A stretch of 64,000 nucleotides of DNA from Acanthosoma haemorrhoidale. Taxonomy: Eukaryota; Arthropoda; Insecta; Hemiptera; Acanthosomatidae. This document shows positions 12,491 through 20,663 of the stretch, piece after piece. Within the stretch, counting starts at the first letter, position 1, and each line of letters starts with the position of its first letter. The notes below the pieces were generated by a model. It was not told where the DNA came from, did not search any database, and saw nothing but the letters and a program-made list of their open reading frames with translations. The stretch spans positions 124,938,639 to 125,002,638 of the forward strand of contig OV884009.1 of assembly GCA_930367205.1 (NCBI GenBank), written 5' to 3'. A program made the translations under genes and the position numbers.

Positions 12491-15400
12491 TTCCACGTAA
12501 CTTCAGTTCACCATCAAGAGCCAAATCCTTCGCTCGACTTCTAGCGCCCTATCATCCCATTCATTCACAGCTTCAGTTTACCATCGATTGCCAAATCGTT
12601 CACTAGACTTCTAGCGCCCTATAATCTCATTCATTCACAGCATAATACGACGATATTAAAAAGGGTATCAGAGGATCCAGGGCTGATATTAGGTTCTTTA
12701 TTGTTATAAGGTGTCGTGACAAAAAGTAATAAGAGGCTTTTATCCTACCTCTCACTCTAGCAGCAGAAGATACACCCTAGCTAGAATAAAACTTCCTTAG
12801 AACTTCAGTTCACCAACAAGTGCCAAATCCTTAGCTCGACTTCTAGTGCCTAATCATCTCATTCATTCTAAGCTTAATACGAACATATACCAAAGTGTAT
12901 TAGAGGATACAGGGCTGATATAAAGTTCATTATTTTCATAAGGTGTCGTGACAGAACTCAAGAAGAGGCTTTTATCCTTCCTCTTACTCTAGCAGCAGAG
13001 GATACACCCTAGCTAGACTAATCCTTCCACGGTACTTCAGTTCATCATCAATAGTGAAATCCTTAGCTCGACTTCTAGTGCCCTATCATCCCATTTATTC
13101 ACAGCTTAATACGAATACATATTAAAGGGTATTAGAGGATCCAGGGCTGATATTAGGTTTATTATAGTCATAATGTGTCATGAAAGAAAGTAAGGAGAGG
13201 CTTTTATCCTACCTTTTACTCTAGCAGCAGAGGATACATCCTAGCTAAACTAATACTTTCACAGAACTTCAGTTTACCATCAATAGCCAAATCCTTTACT
13301 CGACTTCTAGCGCCCTATTATCCCAATTATTCACAGCTTAATACGAACATATTATAAAGGTTATTAGAGGATAGAGGGCTGATATTAGGTTGATTATAGT
13401 CATAATGTGTCATAAAAGAAAGTAAGGAGAGGCTTTTATCCTACCTCTTACTCTAGCAGCAGAGGATACATCCTAGCTTGACTAATACTTCCACGTAACT
13501 TCAGTTCACCATCAATAGCCAAATGCTTCGCTCGACTTCTAGCGCCCTATCATCCCATTCATTCACAGCTTCAGTTTACCATCGATTGCCAAATCGTTCA
13601 CTAGACTTCTAGCGCCCTATAATCTCATTCATTCACAGCATAATACGACGATATTAAAAAGGGTATCAGAGGATCCAGGGCTGATATTAGGTTCTTTATT
13701 GTTATAAGGTGTCGTGACAAAAAGTAATAAGAGGCTTTTATCCTACCTCTTACTCTAGCAGCAGAGGATACATCCTAGCTAGACTAATACTTCCACGTAA
13801 CTTTAGTTCACCATCAATAGCCAAATCCTTCGCTCGACTTCTAGCGCCCTATCATCCCATTCATTCACAGCTTCAGTTTACCATCGATTGCCAAATCGTT
13901 CTCTAGACTTCTAGCGCCCTATAATCTCATTCATTCACAGCATAATATGACGATATTAAAAAGGGTATCAGAGGATCGAGGGCTGATATTAGGTTCTTCA
14001 TTGTTATAAGGTGTCATGAAAGAAAGTAAGGAGAGGCTTTTATTCTACCTTTTACTCTAGCAGCAGAGGATACATCCTAGCTAAACTAATACTTTCACAG
14101 AACTTCAGTTTACCATAAATAGCAAAATCGATCACTAGACTTCTAGCGCCCTATTATCCCAATTATTCACAGCTTAATACGAACATATTATAAAGGTTAT
14201 TAGAGGATATAGGGCTGATATTAGGTTCATTGTTGTCATTAGTTGTTGTGACAGAAAGTAAGAAGAGGCTTTTATCCTACCTCTTACTCTAGCAGCAGAG
14301 GATACATCCTAGCTAGACTAATACTTCCACGTAACTTCAGTTCACCATCAATAGCCAAATCCTTCGCTCGACTTCTAGCGCCCTATCATCCCATTCATTC
14401 ACAGCTTCAGTTTACCATCGATTGCCAAATCGTTCACTTCACTTCTAGCGCCCTATAATCTCATTCATTCATAGCATAATACGACGATATTAAAAAGGGT
14501 ATCAGAGGATCCAGGGCTGATATTAGGTTGATTATAATCATAATGTGTCATGAAAGAATGCAAGGAGAGGTTTTTATCCTACCTTTTACTCTAGCAGCAG
14601 AGGATACACCCTAGCTAAACAAAAACTTTCACAGAACTTTAGTTCACCATCAATAGCCAAATCGATCACAAGACTTCTAGCGCCCTATTATCCCAATTAT
14701 TCACAGCTTAATACGAAATTATTATAAAGGTTATTAGAGGATACAGGGCTGATATTAGGTTCTTTATTGATATAAGGTCTCGTGACAGAAAGTAATAAGA
14801 GGCTTTTGTCCTACCTCTCACTCTAGCAGCAGACGATACACCCTAGCTAGACTAAAACTTCCTTGGAACTTCAGTTCACTATCAACAGCCAAATCATTCG
14901 CTCGACTTCTAGCGCCCTATCATCCCATTCATTCAAAGCTTAATACGAACATAAATAAAAGGGTATTAGAGGATCCAGGGCTGATATTAGGTTCTTTATT
15001 GTTATAAGGTGTCGTGACAAAAAGTAATAAGAGGCTTTTGTCCTACCTCTCACTCTAGCAGCAGACGATACACCCTAGCTAGACTAAAACTTCCTTGGAA
15101 CTTCAGTTCACCATCAATAGCCAAATCCTTTACTCGACTTCTAGCGCCCTATTATCCCAATTATTCACAGCTTAATACGAACATATTATAAAGGTTATTA
15201 GAGGATAGAGGGCTGATATTAGGTTGATTATAGTCATAATGTGTCATAAAAGAAAGTAAGGAGAGGCTTTTATCCTACCTTTTACTCTTGCAGCAGAGGA
15301 TAAACTCCAGCTAGACTAATCCTTCAACGGAACTTCAGTTCATCATCAACAGTGAAATCCTTAGCTCGACTTCTAGTGCCCTATCATTCCATTCATTCAC

Positions 15401-16345
15401 AGCTTGATACGAACATATATTAAAGGGTATTAGAGGATACAGGGCTGTGTTAGGTTCAATTATTGTCATAAGGTGTCGTGACAGAAAGTAAGATGAGGCT
15501 TTTATCCTACCTCTTACCCTGGCAGCAGAGGATACATCCTAGCTAGACTAATACTTTCACAGAACACCAGTTCACCATCAATAGCCAAATCCTTTGCTCG
15601 ACTTCTAGCACCCTATTATCCCATTCATTCACAGCTTGATACGAACATATATTAAAGGGTATTAGAGGATACAGGTATGTGTAAGTTCAATTATTGTCAT
15701 AAGGTGTCGTGACAGAAAGTAAGATGAGGCTTTTATCCTACCTCTTACTCTAGCAGCAGAGGATACACCCTACCTAAACTAATACTTTCACAGAACTTCA
15801 GTTCACCATCAATTGCAAAATCGATCACTAGACTTCTAGCACCCTATTATCCCAATTATTCACAGCTTAATACGAACATGTTATAAAGGTTATTAGAGGA
15901 TACAGGGCTGATATGAGGTTCATTATTGTCATTAGTGTTTGTGACAGAAAGTAAGAAGAGGCTTTTATCCTACCTCTTACTCTAGCAGCAGAGGATACAT
16001 CCTAGCTAGACTAATACTTCCACGTAACTTCAGTTCACCATCAATAGCCAAATCCTTCGCTCGACTTCTAGCGCCCTATTATCCCAATTATTCACAGCTT
16101 GATACGAACATATATTAAAGGGTATTAGAGGTTACAGAGCTGATATTAGTTTCATTATTATCAAAAGGTGTCGTGACAGAAAGTAAGATGAGGCTTTTAT
16201 CGTACCTCTTACTCTAGCAGCAGAGGATAAACTCTAGCTAGACTAATACTTTCACAGAACATCAGTTCACCATCAATAGCTAAATCCTTTGCTCGACTTT
16301 TAGCGCCCTATTATCCCATTCATTCACAGCTTGATACGAACATAT
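12491..16345 (+). repeat. Satellite array, second monomer subfamily with 302-bp long monomers
   Basis: Same 232-bp family and orientation, but with different diagnostic variants: GATACATCCTAGCT, TTTCACAGAACTTCAG, AAAATCGATCACTAGAC, GATCCAGGGCTGAT and TCATAATGTGTCATGAAAG. Several monomers are 302 bp because their first 70 bp occur twice, the second time with CATCGATTGCCAAATCG. One is measured directly by the start landmarks at 13499 and 13801, and others lie near 12500 and 14340. The last monomer is cut by the retrotransposon after GATACGAACATAT at 16345 and resumes at 20660. No coding sequence is seen. Confidence 0.93.
16342..16345. repeat. Left target-site duplication (ATAT)
   Basis: The uninterrupted satellite reads GAACATATATTAAAGG. 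Here it reads GAAC-ATAT, then the LTR, then ATAT-ATTAAAGG from 20660. A 4-bp duplicated ATAT therefore flanks the element, as expected for integrase-mediated insertion. The target itself is AT-alternating, so the exact register has slight ambiguity. Confidence 0.8.
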
Positions 16346-16450
16346 TGTTGTGATATTTAGTACTGTGTTTTTTTGGTGTTTAAAAAAAAAAATACGAATA
16401 GACTGAATGGCCAATGCCATTAAAGAATATCCAGAAGGCAGCGGAGGGCG

Positions 16451-16497
16451 TATAAAAGGCGGAGTTTGGGACGCTCTCGCTCTCTCTCTTTTCAGTC
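16451..16497 (+). promoter_or_regulatory. LTR core promoter (TATA box plus initiator), 5' LTR
   Basis: TATAAAAG lies at 16451-16458 and is followed by a CT-rich run and TCAGTC at 16492-16497, which fits the arthropod initiator consensus TCAGTY. The spacing from TATA to the initiator A is about 43 bp, longer than the usual 25-32, so the true start may lie slightly upstream of the initiator. Confidence 0.65.
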
Positions 16498-16648
16498 CGC
16501 AACCAGCACAGGAGGCACAGCAGGAACACTGGCGCGGGAACCTACGGATATGATGAGGCCGGCTCCCACGTAAGAACACACGCTAAGCATAGAGCGGGGA
16601 CGATGAAGAGGGCGGAAGCCACATCCAAAAATACACAGCGAAACTGGC

Positions 16649-16790
16649 CAGTATAATGTTGATAATTTGTATAATTTTGATATTGGTATGAATACCAGTA
16701 TATTGTTAATAATTTGTATAATTTTGATTTGGTATGAATACCGGTGTAATATTGATGATCTGCGTAATTTTGATTTTGTATAATTATAGG
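16649..16790 (+). repeat. Three tandem 46-47-bp repeats inside the 5' LTR, with palindromes
   Basis: Copies begin at about 16649, 16696 and 16742 and share (C/A)GTATA-T-TTG-T-ATAATTTG followed by TATAATTTTGAT. The third copy is more diverged. Two identical 12-bp dyads, GGTATGAATACC, sit at 16685-16696 and 16731-16742, at the joins between copies. Repeated dyads in an LTR can be protein-binding sites; that role is only inferred. The 3' LTR has the same arrangement, with dyads at 20256-20267 and 20302-20313. Confidence 0.75.
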
Positions 16791-16985
16791 TATTATGTTC
16801 ATGGATTAATATAAATTTCAATTTGGTTTTTCATTATTGGTATAACTTATAGAGGAAATATTGTCATCATCAGTATAGCATAATATCATAAATGGGTAAA
16901 TAATGAGTTGTTAAGTTGGGTTGATTATTGAATTGTTAATGAAATGTGTTTTAATTGAAATTATTCCTATTACCAGAATTGTCCT

Positions 16986-16991
16986 AATAAA
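16986..16991 (+). terminator. Candidate polyadenylation signal in the 5' LTR
   Basis: AATAAA lies in the AT-rich LTR tail, about 490 bp after the initiator. Another AATAAA occurs near 17012. In such AT-rich sequence chance matches are common, so this is only a candidate. Confidence 0.4.
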
Positions 16992-17090
16992 TTAACAGAA
17001 CCCTGGAATGTAATAAAAAAATTGAATATAATAAAAAAAAATATAAACTTAAAATATAAAATTTATTTAAATATAAAAAATCGTAACATT

Positions 17091-17111
17091 TGGCGCCCGC
17101 AAAACAGGAAC
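17091..17111 (+). other. Primer binding site, lysine-tRNA-like
   Basis: TGGCGCCCG followed by CAAA and ACAGGAAC starts two bases after the LTR end. TGGCGCCCG...ACAGG-AC is the pattern complementary to the 3' end of lysine tRNA, used by many retroelements including some insect Ty3/gypsy elements. Compared with the usual site there are about three extra bases in the middle and one substitution. It may be a damaged site or pair with a variant host tRNA. Confidence 0.75.
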
Positions 17112-17300
17112 TGTTAATAAGGAAATCTGGTAAATGATTGATTGAATAAAAGTGTGTCACAAAAAGAAAAAGAAAAAATTGTGTTTGGTTGGATATAAAG
17201 GTTTGGGTCTAGAGTTCGGGATTTAGGTTTGTGTTTGGGATTTATATTTGTGTTTGGGATTTATATTTGTTATTGGGATTTGTATTGTTGAGATTCAGTC
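17112..17300 (+). other. Element leader (5' UTR) with 19-bp tandem repeats
   Basis: Non-coding leader between the primer site and the ORF. Two perfect 19-bp units, GTGTTTGGGATTTATATTT, start at 17231 and 17250, with degenerate copies on both sides from about 17205 to 17285. A purine-rich stretch lies near 17160-17180. A packaging signal would be expected in this region, but none can be recognised by sequence alone. Confidence 0.6.
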
Positions 17301-18179
17301 ATGGAAAGCGTAAATAAATCGAGTCGGGTGAAGAGTAGGATAGAGAGGATGTGTGAATTAATGTTAGAACGTGCTGAATTAATGGTAGAAGAAACTAAAT
17401 TAATGTTTAAAGAAAATGTAGAAGAAAATAAACGGAATCTTGAAGAAAAGATTAAAAATGTAAATAATAAATTCAATAAAATTGTGGAAGAACGTAACGA
17501 AAGATTTAAAGAAAATAATCGATATAGTAGCGAAAAATTTAACGAAAATAAACGTAGTACGGACGAACAAAAATTACAGAACTCTCTTAAAGAATTTAAT
17601 GTAAACCCTGATAAAAAAATACACCCATTAGAAACGGATTTAAAACCGGAACTGGGAAATCAGATAAAGGATTTTAAAGAAGATAAATTACAAACCGAAA
17701 ATAAACTCGTATATTATGAACAAAAATTAATTAAAAATGATTTAGGTACACATAATAAAGAAAGCCTTAACAAAAATAATAAAATAGAGAAGGAAGTGGA
17801 AGACATGAAAAATAAATTGGAAGAAAATAAAAATAAAATGTCAGGTAACTCGTGTGAACCTCAATTAATAATTGATAACGCTATAATGCGTGTAAAAGAT
17901 AGAGATAGTGAGTTAGAGCTTCAATTTAAGAATTCTGACCCGGTAAAAATTATAAATAAATTGGAAAATACAACAAATAAAAATTCGGAGTGGAACAAAT
18001 TGGAATTTCAAATTTCGGCTCATTTAAGTGAGATCTCTTTCTGCTGGTTCAATATGAACAAAATGAAATTTAAAAAATGGGAAGATTTTGAAATTGATTT
18101 CAGGGATGTTTTTAATACCATTGAATATAATTATAAAAAGAAAAAGAAAAAAGAGCTATACTCTATTATTACGAAATAA
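17301..18179 (+). CDS. Truncated Gag-like protein, 292 aa
   Basis: The only substantial ORF in the window, placed where gag is expected, about 190 bp after the primer site. Residues about 10-180 are extremely rich in Lys, Glu and Asn with heptad-like patterning, suggesting a long coiled coil. Residues 228-275 look like the start of a Ty3/gypsy Gag capsid domain: W231, the segment ISFCWF at 245-250, then W260-x2-F263-x3-F267-x3-F271, the tryptophan/phenylalanine ladder of the retrotrans_gag family. After this comes a run of six lysines (279-284) and a stop at 292, so most of the capsid and any CCHC zinc knuckle are missing. If made, the protein might co-assemble with Gag from a complete relative; that is speculation. 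The first ATG of the frame is used as start. Codon use is very AT-rich, unlike the satellite. Confidence 0.72.
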   Translation: MESVNKSSRVKSRIERMCELMLERAELMVEETKLMFKENVEENKRNLEEKIKNVNNKFNKIVEERNERFKENNRYSSEKFNENKRSTDEQKLQNSLKEFNVNPDKKIHPLETDLKPELGNQIKDFKEDKLQTENKLVYYEQKLIKNDLGTHNKESLNKNNKIEKEVEDMKNKLEENKNKMSGNSCEPQLIIDNAIMRVKDRDSELELQFKNSDPVKIINKLENTTNKNSEWNKLEFQISAHLSEISFCWFNMNKMKFKKWEDFEIDFRDVFNTIEYNYKKKKKKELYSIITK

Positions 18180-18660
18180 TGATAATCGGATAAATATAAA
18201 AAAGTAATTAAAAAATAAATAAATAAAATAAAAAATTTTAAATTAATAAAAAAATCTATTATTAAAAAATGGCAATTAGGCACGTGTAGAGTTTGGAAAT
18301 TAAAGTTTATTATAGTGTAAAATCAAAGTTAAAATTATGGTAAAAGATATAGAATCAGGCCATGTAAGAAAGTGGAATTTAAAGTTTAGTATAGAGTATT
18401 AAAGTGTTGGAATGTTTTAGTTGTACAATAAAATTTGAAAATATGGTAAAAGATATTGAAAAGCTTGAAAATTAAAATCAATTGAAATAATTTATTATAA
18501 AATAACATCAATCAGGCACGTGTGGAATTTGGAAATTAAAGTTTATTATAGTGTACATTCAGATTTGGAAATGTGTTAAAAGATATTTAAAAGCTTGAAA
18601 TTTAAAATCAATTGAAAGATTTTGTTGTAAAATAACATCAATCAAGCACACGTAGGTCCA
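18180..18660 (+). repeat. AT-rich non-coding region with diverged internal repeats, block 1
   Basis: Related segments recur with the order (A)ATCAATCAGGCACGTGT, GGAAATTAAAGTTTATTATAGTGT, a short AT segment, GGTAAAAGATAT, then AGCTTGAAA and TTAAAATCAATTGAAA. The landmark AATAACATCAATCA occurs at 18501 and 18631 (130 bp apart), and related versions lie near 18271 and 18351. No open frame continues through the block. It occupies the place of pol, so it is either unrelated filler or sequence decayed beyond recognition. Confidence 0.65.
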
Positions 18661-18816
18661 TTTATTAATAATAAAAATTATAAATATCTGATATGTTATT
18701 TGTTTGAACAAAAGAATATGATGTATTGTTTCAAATCAACCATTCTCTGTTTTGTATTGTATTTTATTTCGATTCGATGAATTTGATTATGTCTAGTGTC
18801 ATTATTTGCATAATTT

Positions 18817-18840
<24 letters not shown>
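18817..18840 (+). repeat. Internal poly(A) run of 24
   Basis: Twenty-four consecutive A residues inside the element, preceded by GCATAATTT and followed by TTAATAAGTATTG. No AATAAA lies within the 30 bp before it. Length may be inexact because homopolymers are prone to sequencing error. Confidence 0.8.
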
Positions 18841-18847
<7 letters not shown>

Positions 18848-19139
18848 GTATTGTTTTTGCGTATACGATATCGATTTCCTATCGTTCAAAGGAATTAATT
18901 GTTTACCTATGTTAGTATTAGCCTATGAGCTCGTTGTTTTGAATTTAAGCTATTATAGCTTTGTTTTTGTGAATGTAATATGATATGTATAATATAATAT
19001 GATATATAATAACGTATAAAAGTAATGATTTACTTTACGTGTTAGCGTATCACGCAAATGCACTTTTAGTGTAATTTTTCCTTATGAAGGATTTGCTCTG
19101 AGAGAAATAAAAAGATCGCCTAGTTTAAAAAAAAAAAAA
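18841..19139 (+). other. About 300-bp segment ending in AATAAA and poly(A), possible retrocopied RNA 3' end
   Basis: Lying between the two poly(A) runs, this segment lacks the internal repeats found on either side. It includes CGTATACGATATCGATTTCCTATCG and ends with AATAAA (19106-19111), about 15 bases of mixed sequence, then 13 A (19127-19139). That is the layout of a polyadenylated transcript end. No protein frame is evident. It could be a captured RNA 3' end, or chance in AT-rich DNA. Confidence 0.35.
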
Positions 19140-19230
19140 GGAAATAAATAAAAAAATAAATAAACAAATAAATAAATAAAAAAAAAAATTAAAAAAAAAA
19201 ACATTTATAATCGAATGACATACAAAACTT
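19140..19230 (+). repeat. Simple-sequence stretch of AAATA and poly(A)
   Basis: Low-complexity run of AAATA/AAAT units with A runs, continuing from the poly(A) at 19127 to about 19201, then AT-rich sequence. It may have grown by slippage from the A tail. Confidence 0.6.
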
Positions 19231-19700
19231 GATCTTTAAAAACAGTAGAAATTAAAATTAATTGAAAGCCTTATTATAAAATAATGTCAATCGGACATGT
19301 AAAAACTTAAAAAATTGAGGTTTATTCTAATGTTTAAATGTTAGTGTGTTTATTTTGTACAATGAAATTTTTAAATATGTTAAGATCTATCTAAAATTTT
19401 GAAAATTATGATTAATTAAAAAACCTATTATAAAATAATGGCAATCAGGAAAATGTAAAAACTTGAAAAGTGAAGTTTATTGTAGTGTATTAAAGTGGTA
19501 TACTGTCTATTTGAACAATCAAATGTTAACATCTATGAAAAAATTTAAAAATTTGAAATTCATTAAAACCTCATATGAAAATAGTGTCAATTGGACACAT
19601 GTAAAAACTATGAAATTGAATTTTGTTCTTATGTTTAAGTGTTGGTATGTTTATTTTGTAAAATCAAGTTGGTGGAAGTTATGGGCTGTGTGAAATTTTG
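19231..19700 (+). repeat. Diverged internal repeats, block 2
   Basis: Three copies are marked by ATAATGTCAA (19281), ATAATGGCAA (19435) and ATAGTGTCAA (19581), spaced 154 and 146 bp. Each is followed by GGACATGTAAAAACT-like sequence, TTGAGGTTTATT-like sequence, and TGTTTATTTTGTA or a relative. They are clearly related to block 1 but separated from it by the poly(A) segment. A 76-codon frame at 19463-19693 is formed by this repeat sequence and I do not consider it a gene. Confidence 0.65.
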
Positions 19701-19916
19701 AAATTTGAATTTGGTTAAGTTGAAATATTGTATTGTGTAATTACATTATAAATATGTAAAATTTTGGTAACATGCTTTTGATATTATGGTTTAATTATGG
19801 GAAAGTCCAAATTGTTCAAATGTTTGAAAAAGGTGATGATAAAATCAATAGTAAATTGTAACAAAAAATTTTTTTAGACAAGCTCAAAAAATTTTATAAA
19901 TCAGAGCGGACCCGAA
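19701..19916 (+). other. 3' end of element interior, no clear polypurine tract
   Basis: AT-rich non-coding sequence. Immediately before the 3' LTR it reads CAGAGCGGACCCGAA. The only purine run, AGAGCGGA at 19903-19910, is short and is interrupted by CCC before the LTR. A normal polypurine tract of ten or more purines next to the LTR is not seen, which is unusual for an element that has recently transposed. Confidence 0.5.
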
Positions 19917-20659
19917 TGTTGTGATATTTAGTACTGTGTTTTTTTGGTGTTTAAAAAAAAAAATACGAATAGACTGAATGGCCAATGCCATTAAAGAATA
20001 TCCAGAAGGCAGCGGAGGGCGTATAAAAGGCGGAGTTTGGGACGCTCTCGCTCTCTCTCTTTTCAGTCCGCAACCAGCACAGGAGGCACAGCAGGAACAC
20101 TGGCGCGGGAACCTACGGATATGATGAGGCCGGCTCCCACGTAAGAACACACGCTAAGCATAGAGCGGGGACGATGAAGAGGGCGGAAGCCACATCCAAA
20201 AATACACAGCGAAACTGGCCAGTATAATGTTGATAATTTGTATAATTTTGATATTGGTATGAATACCAGTATATTGTTAATAATTTGTATAATGTTGATT
20301 TGGTATGAATACCGGTGTAATATTGATGATCTGCGTAATTTTGATTTTGTATAATTATAGGTATTATGTTCATGGATTAATATAAATTTCAATTTAGTTT
20401 TTCATTATTGGTATAACTTATAGAGGAAATATTGTCATCATCAGTATAGCATAATATCATAAATGGGTAAATAATGAGTTGTTAAGTTGGGTTGATTATT
20501 GAATTGTTAATGAAATGTGTTTTAATTGAAATTATTCCTATTACCAGAATTGTCCTAATAAATTAACAGAACCCTGGAATGTAATAAAAAATTTGAATAT
20601 AATAAAAAAAAATATAAACTTAAAATATAAAATTTATTTAAATATAAAAAATCGTAACA
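19917..20659 (+). repeat. 3' LTR, 743 bp
   Basis: Same length and ends as the 5' LTR, with G at 20294, A at 20396 and T at 20592 where the 5' copy has T, G and A. TATAAAAG is at 20022-20029, the initiator TCAGTC at 20063-20068, and AATAAA at 20557-20562. It is followed directly by the second ATAT target copy and the resumed satellite monomer. Transcription from this copy would read into the satellite in its + orientation. Confidence 0.92.
20022..20068 (+). promoter_or_regulatory. LTR core promoter (TATA box plus initiator), 3' LTR
   Basis: Identical to the 5' LTR promoter at offset 3571. Being the downstream LTR, it could drive outward transcription into the satellite array at 20660 onward. 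No RNA evidence is available here. Confidence 0.55.
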
Positions 20660-20663
20660 ATAT
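20660..20663. repeat. Right target-site duplication (ATAT)
   Basis: ATAT directly after the terminal AACA of the 3' LTR, then ATTAAAGGGTATTAGAGG, which restores the interrupted satellite monomer. Confidence 0.8.

Larger units (their letters stand above)
16346..17088 (+). repeat. 5' LTR, 743 bp
   Basis: It matches 19917-20659 at a constant offset of 3571 with three substitutions seen. The ends are TGTT...AACA. From left to right it holds an A-rich stretch near 16380, a GC-rich proximal promoter with TATA box, a CT-rich run and an initiator (16440-16500), then three tandem 46-47-bp repeats (16649-16790) and an AT-rich tail with AATAAA at 16986-16991. The initiator should mark the start of R, with U5 after the polyadenylation site; this assignment is inferred. 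Short frames on the minus strand of this LTR are not considered genes. Confidence 0.92.
16346..20659 (+). mobile_element. Non-autonomous LTR retrotransposon, probably Ty3/gypsy-derived, 4314 bp
   Basis: The order is 5' LTR (16346-17088), lysine-tRNA-like primer site (17091-17111), leader with 19-bp repeats, truncated Gag-like ORF (17301-18179), a very AT-rich non-coding 3' region with diverged repeats and two poly(A) runs, and 3' LTR (19917-20659). Both LTRs are 743 bp and start TGTTGTGATA and end TCGTAACA. I found three substitutions between them (16723/20294, 16825/20396, 17021/20592) and no length difference, which indicates a recent insertion. There is a 4-bp ATAT target duplication. Nothing resembling protease, reverse transcriptase, RNase H or integrase is present in any frame, so movement would need enzymes from a relative. 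No clear polypurine tract precedes the 3' LTR. It is the only non-satellite sequence in the window. Confidence 0.92.

Noticed and set aside
16280..16821. Overlapping minus-strand frames of 86-109 codons in the 5' LTR (and 19884-20392 in the 3' LTR)
   Set aside because: They overlap each other in different frames, one runs across the LTR/satellite boundary, and they lie over the promoter and repeats. No domain is visible.
19463..19693. 76-codon frame in the 3' part of the retrotransposon
   Set aside because: It is formed by the diverged internal repeats, has no Gag or Pol signature, and is not found in the other repeat copies.
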